Assembly: GCF_000003195.3 (NCBI RefSeq) | Contig: NC_012878.2 | Location: forward strand, 57,722,629 to 57,786,628 | Reading direction: 5' to 3' | Length of the DNA: 64,000 bases | DNA from: Sorghum bicolor | Lineage: Eukaryota > Streptophyta > Magnoliopsida > Poales > Poaceae | In this document: one piece after another, positions 35,191 to 47,915 of the stretch | How positions within the stretch are numbered: position 1 is the stretch's first letter | How the letters are laid out: each line of letters begins with the position of its first letter | Notes under the pieces: generated by a model | Databases searched by the model: none | Told to the model about the DNA's origin: nothing | The model's input: the letters and a program-made list of their open reading frames with translations, nothing else | Translations under genes and position numbers: made by a program

Positions 35191-36055
35191 ATAGTTGCCT
35201 TCCAGATTGCAGTTCAGCATTCCTTGTCGAAAAAGTAGAGAGAGAGAAAGGATTACATGTGAATAAGCAAAATTTGTTTTTATTTAGAAAATGTTGGGCC
35301 ATGGTTTATATATATAGGAACCAAAATGTAAAGGACGTTTCCGCCAAACTAGAGGCCACCGAACGCTACTTGCCTACTTCCCAACTGACTCCAACAAACT
35401 GCGTAACCACCGAAGCCTTGCAAACGCACTAGTAGGATGCGCCTACGTCTTGAGACTTTAGTTGAGCGCAGCTGCTGTTGATTAGGCAAAAGCTTGCAAC
35501 AGCTTTTCTACTCCAGTCTAAGGGCTTCTTCAACGCTCCAGCATGGCGTGCTGCCCCAAGTCCACATAGGCATCGGTTTGCTATATCACGAGAGATGGTG
35601 GTTCGGCAGCAGTCTCGTCAGATAAGAGGCAACCAAGATCTGCTGTGGGAGAAGAACGGCTGCTTCGTATGACAAATAGCAACGATGGGAGAGAAAAAGC
35701 CTGCTACATGCACTGGCAAGTGCTTTTGACAAAAAGCATGGTCCGAGCAGCTCGCATTGGGAGATGTACTGCTTCATGTTATCTTTGCGTGTGTGTCCTG
35801 CTGATTTTTACTGGAGCAGTACGAGCTGTTCCTCAGTGTTGGACCTGCCCTAAAAGGTCCAATACCCCCGGGCACACAACTTCTAGTGCCTCATGCGCAC
35901 AAGGAGCTACTATTATCTTTTGGTTCTACAATTTGTAGAATAATATAAAATAATACTAAAAAACTATCTAAACAAAATTTGTATACAGAGCATAGTATTT
36001 ATTATACTATTTTTTTAGGTAACAGATCTAGTACAAACTCATCTCCCGTGCAAAC
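35191..36055. other. Intergenic sequence, no gene seen
   Basis: No gene supported. Overlapping short frames at 35478-35938 have no family resemblance. The stretch is AT-rich with some CAGCAG/AGCAGC-rich words. Confidence 0.5.
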
Positions 36056-36227
36056 TGTACAAACTCTTGTCCGGACCACATGATGTTGATCCAAGAGGCG
36101 CGGAGAAATTGAGTAATTTTGCACTTAACCGTCCGCTCTTAATCACACTTTTACAAATCCCTCTTTCTACCTCTCTCATGTGCCCCCTTAGATCAACATC
36201 GTGCGGTCCAGATTAGAGTTTGCACAG
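36056..36227. mobile_element. Short foldback element (about 40-bp arms)
   Basis: The left arm at 36056-36096 starts CTGTACAAACTCTTGTCCGG and goes on to GATGTTGATCCAAG. The right arm at 36187-36227 is its inverted complement with a handful of mismatches (ATCAACATCGTGCGGTCCAG onward to TTTGCACAG). About 90 bp lie between. The structure could form a stem of 40 bp. No target duplication was found, so the class is unknown. Confidence 0.6.
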
Positions 36228-36708
36228 TTTTTTTTTATGATACATATATTTAGAGTCACAAATGCTGATGTTATTTTTCTATAAATTAGCTAAATTCAAA
36301 TAGTTAAACTTTGACCAGGTCTATCATTGTATTTACTTTTTTGAACGTAGACAGTTGCCGCGGTTTGTTGTGAAAACCACGTGGTCTCCGAATTTTGCAC
36401 AAATCCCTATAAATTTCGGGCAAAGACTTGCACATTGGATCAGTCCAACTCCAGGTCTCCAGCCTCAGTGTAACAATAGAATATATCGATCCAATTCAGT
36501 GGCTCGGGCGCTCGGCGCGCCCGTCTGACCCGGTCGCGTTACGCTGGCTGCTGGGCGAGCGTGCGTGGTGTTGGAACCCCCACCCGCTACGAGGTGTTGG
36601 GCCGCACCTCGCAGTTTGGATGATGGAGAGCCCGTTGGCAAATGCTTACAGAGATGGCCCTATGTTCGCAGTGACAAGTGGGCCATTTTGGGCACCTCAA
36701 TACTATAA
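36228..36708. other. Intergenic sequence, no gene seen
   Basis: No gene supported. A short GC-rich patch at 36.5-36.62 kb falls in an open frame of 112 codons without recognisable domains. It ends at the target duplication of the following Mutator-like element. Confidence 0.45.
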
Positions 36709-37669
36709 GGAAGAAGTCCACTTTAGGTCCCTCAACTTTTACAAAAAGTCTGTTTTTCATCCCTGAACTTCAAAACCGGATAAAATACATCCCTCAATTT
36801 TTGAAACCATGCATATTATGTCCCTGACATGGTTATGAGCGGTTTTGAAGGCAGTTTTGTCTTTTTCATTTTTATTTATTCTGGCTAAATATTTGTAAAA
36901 TTATAGTAAATCACATAAAATTCATAAAATAGTAATTCTAACTTTGTTGAACTTCAGATAAGTAGATCTACATAGTGAACATATAATATAGTATGCTTTA
37001 GTACAAATTTTTTATTGTAGCTTTAGATCTGTGTTTTTCTATAATTAATTAGAATAATTCATAGCTATAGTTTGTATGGTGCAATTGTGGTGAATTTTTT
37101 ATGTTAGACTAATTATTATATATTTAAACTATGGTAAAAATTTCATACTCATTAGATCATGTATAACTTAGTTATAGATTTATTATAATTTAACAAGCAT
37201 AAACCTAAATAAATCTATAACTAAGTAATACATGATTCAATGAGTATACAATTTTTACTATAACTCAAACATAGAATAATTAGCTCACCATATATTCATC
37301 ACGATTAGACCATAGAAAATGTAGCTATAATTAATCTAATTAATTAGAGAAAATCATAGATCTAAAGATACATCAAAAAAATTTGTACTAGAATATACTA
37401 TATTATATATTCAATGTGTAGATCTACTGATCTTAAGTCCAACAAAATTGAGTTTTCTATTTTATGATTTTTATGTGATTTACTGTGATTTTTCAAAAAA
37501 ATCAGCCAAAATAAATAAAAAGAAAAAGGTAAAACCGCTTTCAAAAGCAGGTCAAGGATGTCATGTGCATGGTTTTAAAAGTTGAGGGATGTATTTTGTC
37601 CGGTTTTAGAGTTTAGGGATGAAAATTAGACTTTCGTGAAAGTTGAGGGACCTAAAGTAGACTTTTTCC
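36709..37669. mobile_element. Foldback Mutator-like element with perfect 9-bp target duplication
   Basis: Starts GGAAGAAGTCCACTTTAGGT and ends ACCTAAAGTAGACTTTTTCC, inverted complements with few mismatches. ATACTATAA at 36700-36708 and again at 37670-37678 is a perfect 9-bp target duplication, the mark of Mutator-family transposition. The inverted similarity does not stop at the ends. Blocks such as CCCTCAACTTTT, CGGATAAAATACATCCCTCAA, AGATCTACATAGTG and the TAACTTAGTTATAGATTTAT region recur in complement across the whole 961 bp, with the axis near 37190. The element is thus essentially one long palindrome. No transposase frame. Confidence 0.88.
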
Positions 37670-38042
37670 ATACTATAATACTCTCTTAGTCCATTCGTAG
37701 ACAACATTTCGAGTGATTCAAGGTGGCCGGGCCGGGCCTTATATACCACAAAAAAAAAAAAAGGCACGGGCATGACGAGCAAAGAGCAAACCAATGGGAA
37801 GAGAGACCACCTGTTTATCATACTTTCGCACATGCACATACCCTCCCAAGCTATTCCATATAAGGGCCCATTTTATTCCAAAAACAGATGCCCAAGCTTT
37901 CTCAGGTCCTCTGATAGAAGCTCACATAGGTTCAGTTCAGACTTACAAAGCAGTCGCACAACATACAACTCTGTTCTAACTCTGGACACGAAATCCTCTC
38001 TTCCTCTCCCTCCCTCTCACTCTCTCTGCTCACTGCCTCAAT
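37670..38042. other. 3' flank of the reductoisomerase gene
   Basis: No separate gene. Probably includes the 3' untranslated region of the minus-strand reductoisomerase gene, which stops at 38043. A run of 16 adenines and more lies at about 37748-37762. Confidence 0.5.
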
Positions 38043-41741
<3,699 letters not shown>

Positions 41742-41981
41742 GGCTTTGTTTAGTTATCATAATATTTTACAAAAATTTTCATATTCTTCATCACACCGAA
41801 TCTTTATACGTATGTATGGAGCATTAAATATAGACGAAAAACTAATTACACAGTTCACCTGTAATTTGTGAGACGAATCTTTTGAGTCTAGTTAGTTTAT
41901 TATTGGACAATATTTGTCAAATACAAACGAAAGTGTTATAATGCCGATTTTATAAAAAAATAAATAAAACTAAACAAGGCC
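41742..41981. mobile_element. Tourist-like MITE (GGCCTTGTTTAG family), copy 8, with TTA target duplication
   Basis: Termini GGCTTTGTTTAGTTATC and AACTAAACAAGGCC. TTA at 41739-41741 and 41982-41984 is a perfect 3-bp target duplication, which supports PIF/Harbinger (Tourist) origin for the whole family. The copy lies about 575 bp upstream of the reductoisomerase start. A diverged second copy continues to about 42165 (CACATCAAATATTTATATATG, TAATTAGTCTATAATTAGAC). Confidence 0.88.
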
Positions 41982-42165
41982 TTAACCAAAAACTTTTTCA
42001 TCACATCACATCAAATATTTATATATGTGTATTAAACATTACATATAGATTTAAAAAATAACTAATTATATAATTTGTATGTATTTTGTGTGACGGATCT
42101 TTAAATCTAATTAGTCTATAATTAGACACTAATTATTGTTATAATACTCGAAAACTTTTTTTTCA

Positions 42166-44224
42166 CGAACTAATTACTCCACGCAAGCAGCAGTGTGGGT
42201 TTTCTGCGCGTGTCACGTCACGTACGTACGGTGCGGTTAACAACTGGACAATTGGTGGTGGTGTCAGCGTTGGATGGATGCACTAGTGGGCTAGCAGCAG
42301 CTTGATGGGTTGATTGGTGAGCCGCAACAACGGATACTGTGGATTGATTTCACTTCACTAGTCGCGATCTCGTGCGGCATCACGGGATTTGTCCGTGGGG
42401 CAGCTGAATCACCGCCGAGAACGACACCCGATCACCCGATGCGAAAACGACGAAGGTTCGCTGTCCGCATAACTACGGCCCAATTACCTATCCATCGGCC
42501 TAGCCCACTGCCGTATCCATTCTGCGGTGACCACGTGCGGCCCAACACCAGCACACCGCCACGCCACCACCCTCGCGGCCTCGCAAGGTCGCACCAGACT
42601 CTGACCTCCTTCTTCACCTCTCCCTACATGTGGCCAGCCCTACTATTATCTCAGCTGAGAGTGGAGAAAAAAATCATTACAATAGGCTATTCCTAATTTT
42701 GTTGGCCCCTATTTGATCCTAAATTCCTAATTTTTTCCGACAATGTCTACTCCTCGAACTACCACACGCATGGTGCCTCCCTTCTCCACCACCAGTCCAC
42801 CACCGGCATCTCCATGACTCGTGAGCAGGACGACACCTCCCCAAGCACACCACTAATGGATCTCCATGACGGGTTCATAAGAAAAGGTATGGGATTATCT
42901 CAAGTTTAATTTTACAGCAGGTATTTACACGAGGGATAAAACTGTACAATAGGTGAGAGATTTGGACAATGATTTTATTAAGAAATTGAGCTCCGCAAGA
43001 GGAACTGAAGGATGGCCTGATTTGTTCATGGCACCAAATGCATAATGCCTGGTCACAAAATAGTACTCTTGTGGAGCTCAATTTCTTAATCACAAGAGGA
43101 GGGCTAATGGATTGGTTGATAGTAGCTTTTGATTTTTTGTGTCGATGATGGAGAGCAAGCACATAGAGAAAAAGACATTTACAACAACCAAATAAAGAAC
43201 TATTTTAAAGTAATTTTAACTAAAAAAATTCAGATGTACATTATTATAGTAAAAGACTAGCTACTGTACTATTTGAGCAAACCAACTTTCTAGTTATTAT
43301 TAAACTATATATAATTTATTTTCGACCTCGCCCGTTATCTAATCTAACAAGGGGATAATGGGCTTAGTCATTGTCAAGCACACAACTACACTAATGGATC
43401 TCTAACGCTTTTCTTATAATGCTCCAGCATTTCTGTCCGAGCCAGCCGACCCACCATGCAGGCCACCAGCACTTATTACTCCTTTTTTCTTTTTAATCAA
43501 ATGAGCATGTGAGTATCAGCTAGCCGGCCAAAGCTCAGCCAAATATTTATCAGATCCAGACGATGATGTGGGTCCCTTGGAAAATCAAACGAGTCAAATA
43601 TGTAAATGTAGAGTAATTATGTTAGTGCTTGTAGCATGCCATTGACACCAGAGTTTTTCTTAGTTTTTTTTATCACCATCGTCCTTGGTTTGATATGGCA
43701 ACCATGGCGCCATCGTAAACGCCCTGATCGAACGGTTGCATTCGAACTGAATTTGCTGATCCAGCAGCGATAAATTTCTGATCAATATTGTGATATAGCA
43801 TGTACATGCTCAACATGTACTATCTACACCATCCAAAAGTGCTTTGAGATTCGTGCATTTGTACTCTCCCACTGCTACTTTACACTTCTTCACTGCTGCT
43901 TCACATTACTGATTTGGATTGCACACATCTCAATGCAATGTTGAACGGTAAGAATAGCAGATGTTGAACATGTATGCACCAAAAAACTGCGTTCATTTCT
44001 GATGCAGTGTGCTGCTCAAAACTGAACTCGTACATATCCTACTACTAAAAAGCGTCAAAGTAAATCGTTCACATCCATCGCTCGCTCGCCGGGACTGAGG
44101 TCTGCTGCAGCTGCCTAACACCTGGCTCACTGTGGTGCTTAGGCCTGCTGCATAGGCTAGCAACATGGCAACGCAGCAACGTGTTGCGGGCCAGCATACA
44201 AAGCAGCGCGCAGCAAGCTACCTA
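42166..44224. other. Intergenic sequence with one hairpin
   Basis: No gene supported. An open frame at 42310-42696 (128 codons) has no recognisable domain. A 25-bp inverted repeat at 42977-43090 is listed separately. The rest is AT-rich and featureless by eye. Confidence 0.5.
42977..43090. repeat. 25-bp near-perfect inverted repeat (hairpin)
   Basis: ATTAAGAAATTGAGCTCCGC and five further bases (42977-43001) pair with 43066-43090 along all 25 positions, with one G-U wobble if transcribed from the plus strand. The loop is 64 nt. Pairing stops abruptly at both ends. It could be a tiny foldback element or a small-RNA precursor; sequence alone cannot decide. Confidence 0.75.
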
Positions 44225-44422
44225 GGCTCTGTTAGTTCGATTTTTTTAAATAAATTTTGTAACACTTTTATTTATGTTTGATAAATATTATATAATTATA
44301 GACTAATTAGGCACAAAAGATTCATCTTGTAAATTACAGATAAGTTGTATAATTAGTTATTTATTTTATCTATATTTAATATTTTATTCATTTCTTTTGT
44401 ACAAATTTTTGGTAACTAGGCC
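44225..44422. mobile_element. Diverged Tourist-like MITE (GGCCTTGTTTAG family), copy 9
   Basis: Starts GGCTCTGTTAGTTCG and ends TTGGTAACTAGGCC. About 198 bp, with the TAGACTAATTAGGCACAAAAG and ATCTATATTTAATATTT blocks. Its right terminus overlaps the left terminus of the next copy at 44419-44422, as seen for copies 2 and 3. Confidence 0.7.
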
Positions 44423-44645
44423 TTTTTTAGTTTCCAAAATTTTTTGGTTCGGATCACTGTAGCACTTTCGTTTGTTTGTGTAATTAGACTAACTAGGCTC
44501 AAAAGATTCGTCTCATGTTTTATAGGCAAACTGTGTAATTAGTTTTTGTTTTTGACTATATTTAATGCTTCATGCATGTGCCGCAAAATTCAATGTGACG
44601 AGAAATCTTAAAAAGTTTTTGTTTTTAGGTGAATTAAACAAGGCC
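44419..44645. mobile_element. Tourist-like MITE (GGCCTTGTTTAG family), copy 10
   Basis: Starts GGCCTTTTTTAGTTTCC and ends GAATTAAACAAGGCC. Colinear with the family (CACTGTAGCACTTTCGTTTG, CATGCATGTGCCGC). Head to tail with copy 9 and followed after 5 bp by copy 11. Confidence 0.82.
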
Positions 44646-44650
44646 AACAG

Positions 44651-44775
44651 GGCCTTGTTCAGTTGGCAATTTTTTTGGATTTTGGATACTATAGTACTTT
44701 CGTTTGTATTTGGTAATTATTATCTAATCATTAACTGGCTAGGCTCAAAAGATTCATCTCACAAATTTAAACACC
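44651..44775. mobile_element. Truncated Tourist-like MITE (GGCCTTGTTTAG family), copy 11
   Basis: Starts GGCCTTGTTCAGTTGGC and follows the family as far as AGATTCATCTCACAAATTT. It then breaks off into unrelated sequence, losing its right half. Confidence 0.75.
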
Positions 44776-44878
44776 CTCATACATATGTTATCGTGATATT
44801 TTGTGTTCCGTTGCAACGCACGGGCATTTACCTAGTCGAAACCTAAGGGCTTCCGGCTTCCCCAACGAGCTACACGGT

Positions 44879-45112
44879 GGCTTACTTAAAAATTTTGCAA
44901 AATTTTTCAGATTTCTCGTCACATCGAATCTTTAGACGTATGCATAGAGTATTAAATATAGATAAAAATAAAAACTAATTGCACAGTTTGGTCGAAATTG
45001 ACGAGACGAATCTTTTGAGCCTAGTTAATACATAATTGGATAATATTTGTCAAATACAAACGAAAGTGCTACTATTCCTATTTTGCAAAAAAATTTGGAA
45101 GTAAACAAGGCC
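44879..45112. mobile_element. Tourist-like MITE (GGCCTTGTTTAG family), copy 12, reverse orientation
   Basis: Family sequence in the opposite orientation, from CTTACTTAAAAATTTTGC to GGAAGTAAACAAGGCC. The left terminus is diverged, the right one intact. Confidence 0.78.
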
Positions 45113-45247
45113 TCAACCTCCATGTATGCAATTGGTGTCCATCTCACATCCATCAGTTGCCTTACAGTGTCAGAACAGCCTGCAGAAGCACTGAGTGCTC
45201 CGTCTGACAAAAACTAGAAGTAGTCCTCGCGTGCATTGGAGAACCTA

Positions 45248-45487
45248 GGCCTTGTTTACTTCTCAGAAAATTTTGCAAAATTTTTCACATTCCTCGTCAC
45301 ATCGAATCTTTAGACGCATGCATGGAGTATTAAATATAGACAAAAATAAAAACTAATTGCATAGTTTGGTCGAAATTGACGAGACGAATCTTTTGACCCT
45401 AGTTAGTCCATGATTGGACAATATTTGTCAAATACAAACGAAAATGCTACCGTGTCCATTTCCCAAAAATTTTCGGAACTAAAGGCC
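45248..45487. mobile_element. Tourist-like MITE (GGCCTTGTTTAG family), copy 13, CTA target duplication
   Basis: Starts GGCCTTGTTTACTTCTC and ends GGAACTAAAGGCC. CTA at 45245-45247 and 45488-45490 gives a 3-bp duplication. Reverse orientation relative to copy 14. Confidence 0.85.
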
Positions 45488-45531
45488 CTAGAGCAGCACC
45501 CTCACCACTCTTTTTCAAAAGACCACAGTAT

Positions 45532-45774
45532 GGCCTTGTTTAGTTCCAAAATTTTTGGCAAAATGACCACTGTAGCAATTTCGTTTGTATTTGACAAATA
45601 TTGTTCAATCATGAACTAACTAGGCTCAAAAGATTCATCTCGTCAATTTCGACTAAACTGTGCAATTAGTTTTTATTTTTATCTATATTTAATACTCCAT
45701 GCATACGTCTAAAGATTCGATGTGACGGGGAATCTGAAAAATTTTGCAAAATTTTTAGGAAACTAAACAAGGCC
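45532..45774. mobile_element. Tourist-like MITE (GGCCTTGTTTAG family), copy 14, TAT target duplication
   Basis: Starts GGCCTTGTTTAGTTCC and ends GAAACTAAACAAGGCC. TAT at 45529-45531 and 45775-45777 is a perfect 3-bp duplication. One of the best preserved copies. Confidence 0.9.
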
Positions 45775-45916
45775 TATGAAAGATAGAACCCTTGCAGCCG
45801 TAGGCTAGCAGTGTGTCAGAGGAGAGCAATCATTTGGGTTGAATCATTTGGGTTGGGATAATTGATAGATAGACGTCGCTCTATCTACGAGTAGGTGGCC
45901 TATTACTTTTTTCTAA

Positions 45917-46159
45917 GGCCTTGTTTAGTTTACCCTGAAAACCAAAAAGTTTTAAAAATTTCCCGTCACATCGAATCTTGTGACACATGCATTAAACATT
46001 AAATATAGACGAAAATAAAAACTAATTACACAGTTTAGCTGTAAATCATGAGACGAATCTTTTGATCCTAGTTAGTCCATGATTGGATAATATTTGTCAC
46101 AAACAAACGAAAGTGCTACAGTACCGAAAACTTTTTACTTTTCGGAACTAAACAAAGCC
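45917..46159. mobile_element. Tourist-like MITE (GGCCTTGTTTAG family), copy 15, TAA target duplication
   Basis: Starts GGCCTTGTTTAGTTTACC and ends GGAACTAAACAAAGCC. TAA at 45914-45916 and 46160-46162 is a perfect duplication. Reverse orientation; the TTTTTGG-type subterminal region places it closer to copy 1 than to copy 14. Confidence 0.9.
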
Positions 46160-46209
46160 TAAAGCTAATGCTCATAGTGGCTTGCATTGCTGGTGCCCTA
46201 ACGAGTAAC

Positions 46210-47147
46210 CAGTGGCGGGCCCAATAGGTAGTCTAGGTAGGCCCAGGACTACCTTGGATTTTGGTCCAAAAATTTTTTAGTACTCCTTTCAACTTATAGA
46301 AACTTGGCCCAGTACTCATCTTTCTCCCTTCCCTTTTCCTCCGTTCATCCCGACCTGACATTTTGTGCGACTCGCGAGTTAGGGCCTGGTGAACCAGCGA
46401 ACGACGAAGTGGCGAGGTCGCGGCTCGCGAGGGCCGAGGAGGAGCCGCCGCGACGGCCTGACGCTTCCACGCTCCGGCGCCCCGGCGGGATTCCGGCCTC
46501 CCGCTCCCGCCTCCCTCACGGCCTCGCCCTGCCGCAGTACTGCCCTGCCGTCGGCCTGGACTCCTGGTGCCTTCGCGGCTTCGCCCTTCGCCCAACGCCC
46601 AGTGCCTGGACTGGACGCCCGACGCCCCCAGTGGGCAGTCCGCACCGGCGCCGGCCGCCGGCCAAGCGCCTAGGCCAACTCTTCTGTTCCTGTGGTGAGT
46701 TGATTTTATTTATGCACAGTAACTATGGCTTCCAGGTTTATTGGTTTAGGGATTTGCTTTTCTCCCAGATCTACTGTGTGGGTGTGACTCTGTGAGATTG
46801 TGAGCCAAGAATTGAATGAATTTGTTGATATGTTTTTAGGAAGTTGAGGCATGAAGAAATCAAATATAGCAGTTCTTTTCAAGAAACATGAGGAGAAAAG
46901 AATTGCAACTCAGATTGCTCCCCCAATTCCAGTTATGTGAAGATGGATAACAGATTTCAAGGACCGACCACCCTCGGTGAGCTCTCTAACAAGCTTGTTG
47001 GCACTAAAAAAAATTTTACCGATTTTTTTTTTTGAATTTTTCTTATTTTATAGTCATTTTACCGATTTTTTTCTTTGAATTTTGTCGTGTTGTGCATGAA
47101 ATTTTTTTTTAAAACTACCTTAGTTTCAATTTCTGGGTCCGCCACTG
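46210..47147 (+). mobile_element. Internally deleted hAT element with 8-bp target duplication
   Basis: Termini CAGTGGCGGGCCCA and TGGGTCCGCCACTG are inverted complements. CGAGTAAC (46202-46209) and CAAGTAAC (47148-47155) form an 8-bp target duplication with one mismatch, the hAT signature. The 938-bp interior has a GC-rich left half (46.35-46.68 kb) and a right half with a short open frame at 46851-46940 that resembles the start of a transposase (see separate entry). Most of the transposase gene is missing, so the element could move only with an enzyme supplied elsewhere. Confidence 0.82.
46851..46940 (+). pseudogene. Remnant of hAT transposase N-terminus
   Basis: Twenty-nine codons, MKKSNIAVLFKKHEEKRIAT and nine more residues, before a stop. 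A short Met-Lys-rich start followed by a Phe-Lys-Lys block is how many plant hAT transposases with a TTF-type zinc finger begin. It lies in the correct orientation inside a hAT element with intact ends and is preceded by an intron-like TTTTTAG acceptor. Nothing of the zinc finger, the DUF4371 region or the hAT dimerisation domain follows. Identification rests on context and the short match. Confidence 0.5.
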
Positions 47148-47155
47148 CAAGTAAC

Positions 47156-47915
47156 ATCAGCATCATGTATACGCAGTGCAGAAGGGGCTGAACTCACAAG
47201 ACCCGTACGTACGTAGTTTCTTACCTAAGCTGACCATAAAGAAATATGGGCACGCAGCCAGACATGTTTTTGTCACATGTCACAGTTCAGTCATCGCAAT
47301 GACGATAAAATTCTTCCTTAATTAGAAGATCGAGATAGGTATAATTTCAGGCGAGGAAAAAAGCACGAGCATCCTAATTCACATCCTTTTTCGTCCAAAG
47401 CACCGCTCGCCATAATTCCCCAACGTACCCAGCGGGACAAATGCATGTGCCCTGGGTACGTACGTGTACGTGATAACGCTGCCCGCCGGCCAATTCTCAC
47501 AAGTCATCACAAGAAAAGGGCACGAGCACACGAGGCGGTGGAAGCGCGGCTCACCCCCAACCCCAACGTACACAACACAAAGCCGGCCGGCCGTCGCCAC
47601 TTTTCCAGCTTTCCAGGCCGGTCCCGGTGGTGGTGTCACGTTGCGGTACCGGTACCACCACGTCAAGGCCCGAACCGACGAACCGAGAACCCCAACCCCA
47701 CCATAAGACAAGTGCTCCACACGTCAGCCGCCGGGGCACTTGAAAACGCCCGTGCCCGTGCCCCGCCCGCCCGCCTCGGCGCTACGTTGCCCGCGCGAAA
47801 AAAAAAAAACGTACACCACCACCACCACCACCACCGGCCACCTCGGCAGCTACGTGCGTGCGCATGCACCGGCGCCACCGAGCCGGCCTCACTGCTGCTG
47901 CTGCTGCTGGTGGGG
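47156..47915. other. Upstream region of the armadillo-repeat gene
   Basis: No gene supported. Contains a run of 12 adenines at 47799-47810 and a CCA trinucleotide repeat (47814-47836) just before the armadillo gene start. Upstream in-frame sequence is open, but its translation is low in family character. Confidence 0.45.

Noticed and set aside
42310..42696. A 128-codon plus-strand frame
   Set aside because: Pro/Arg-rich without domain; sits in transposon-rich spacer.
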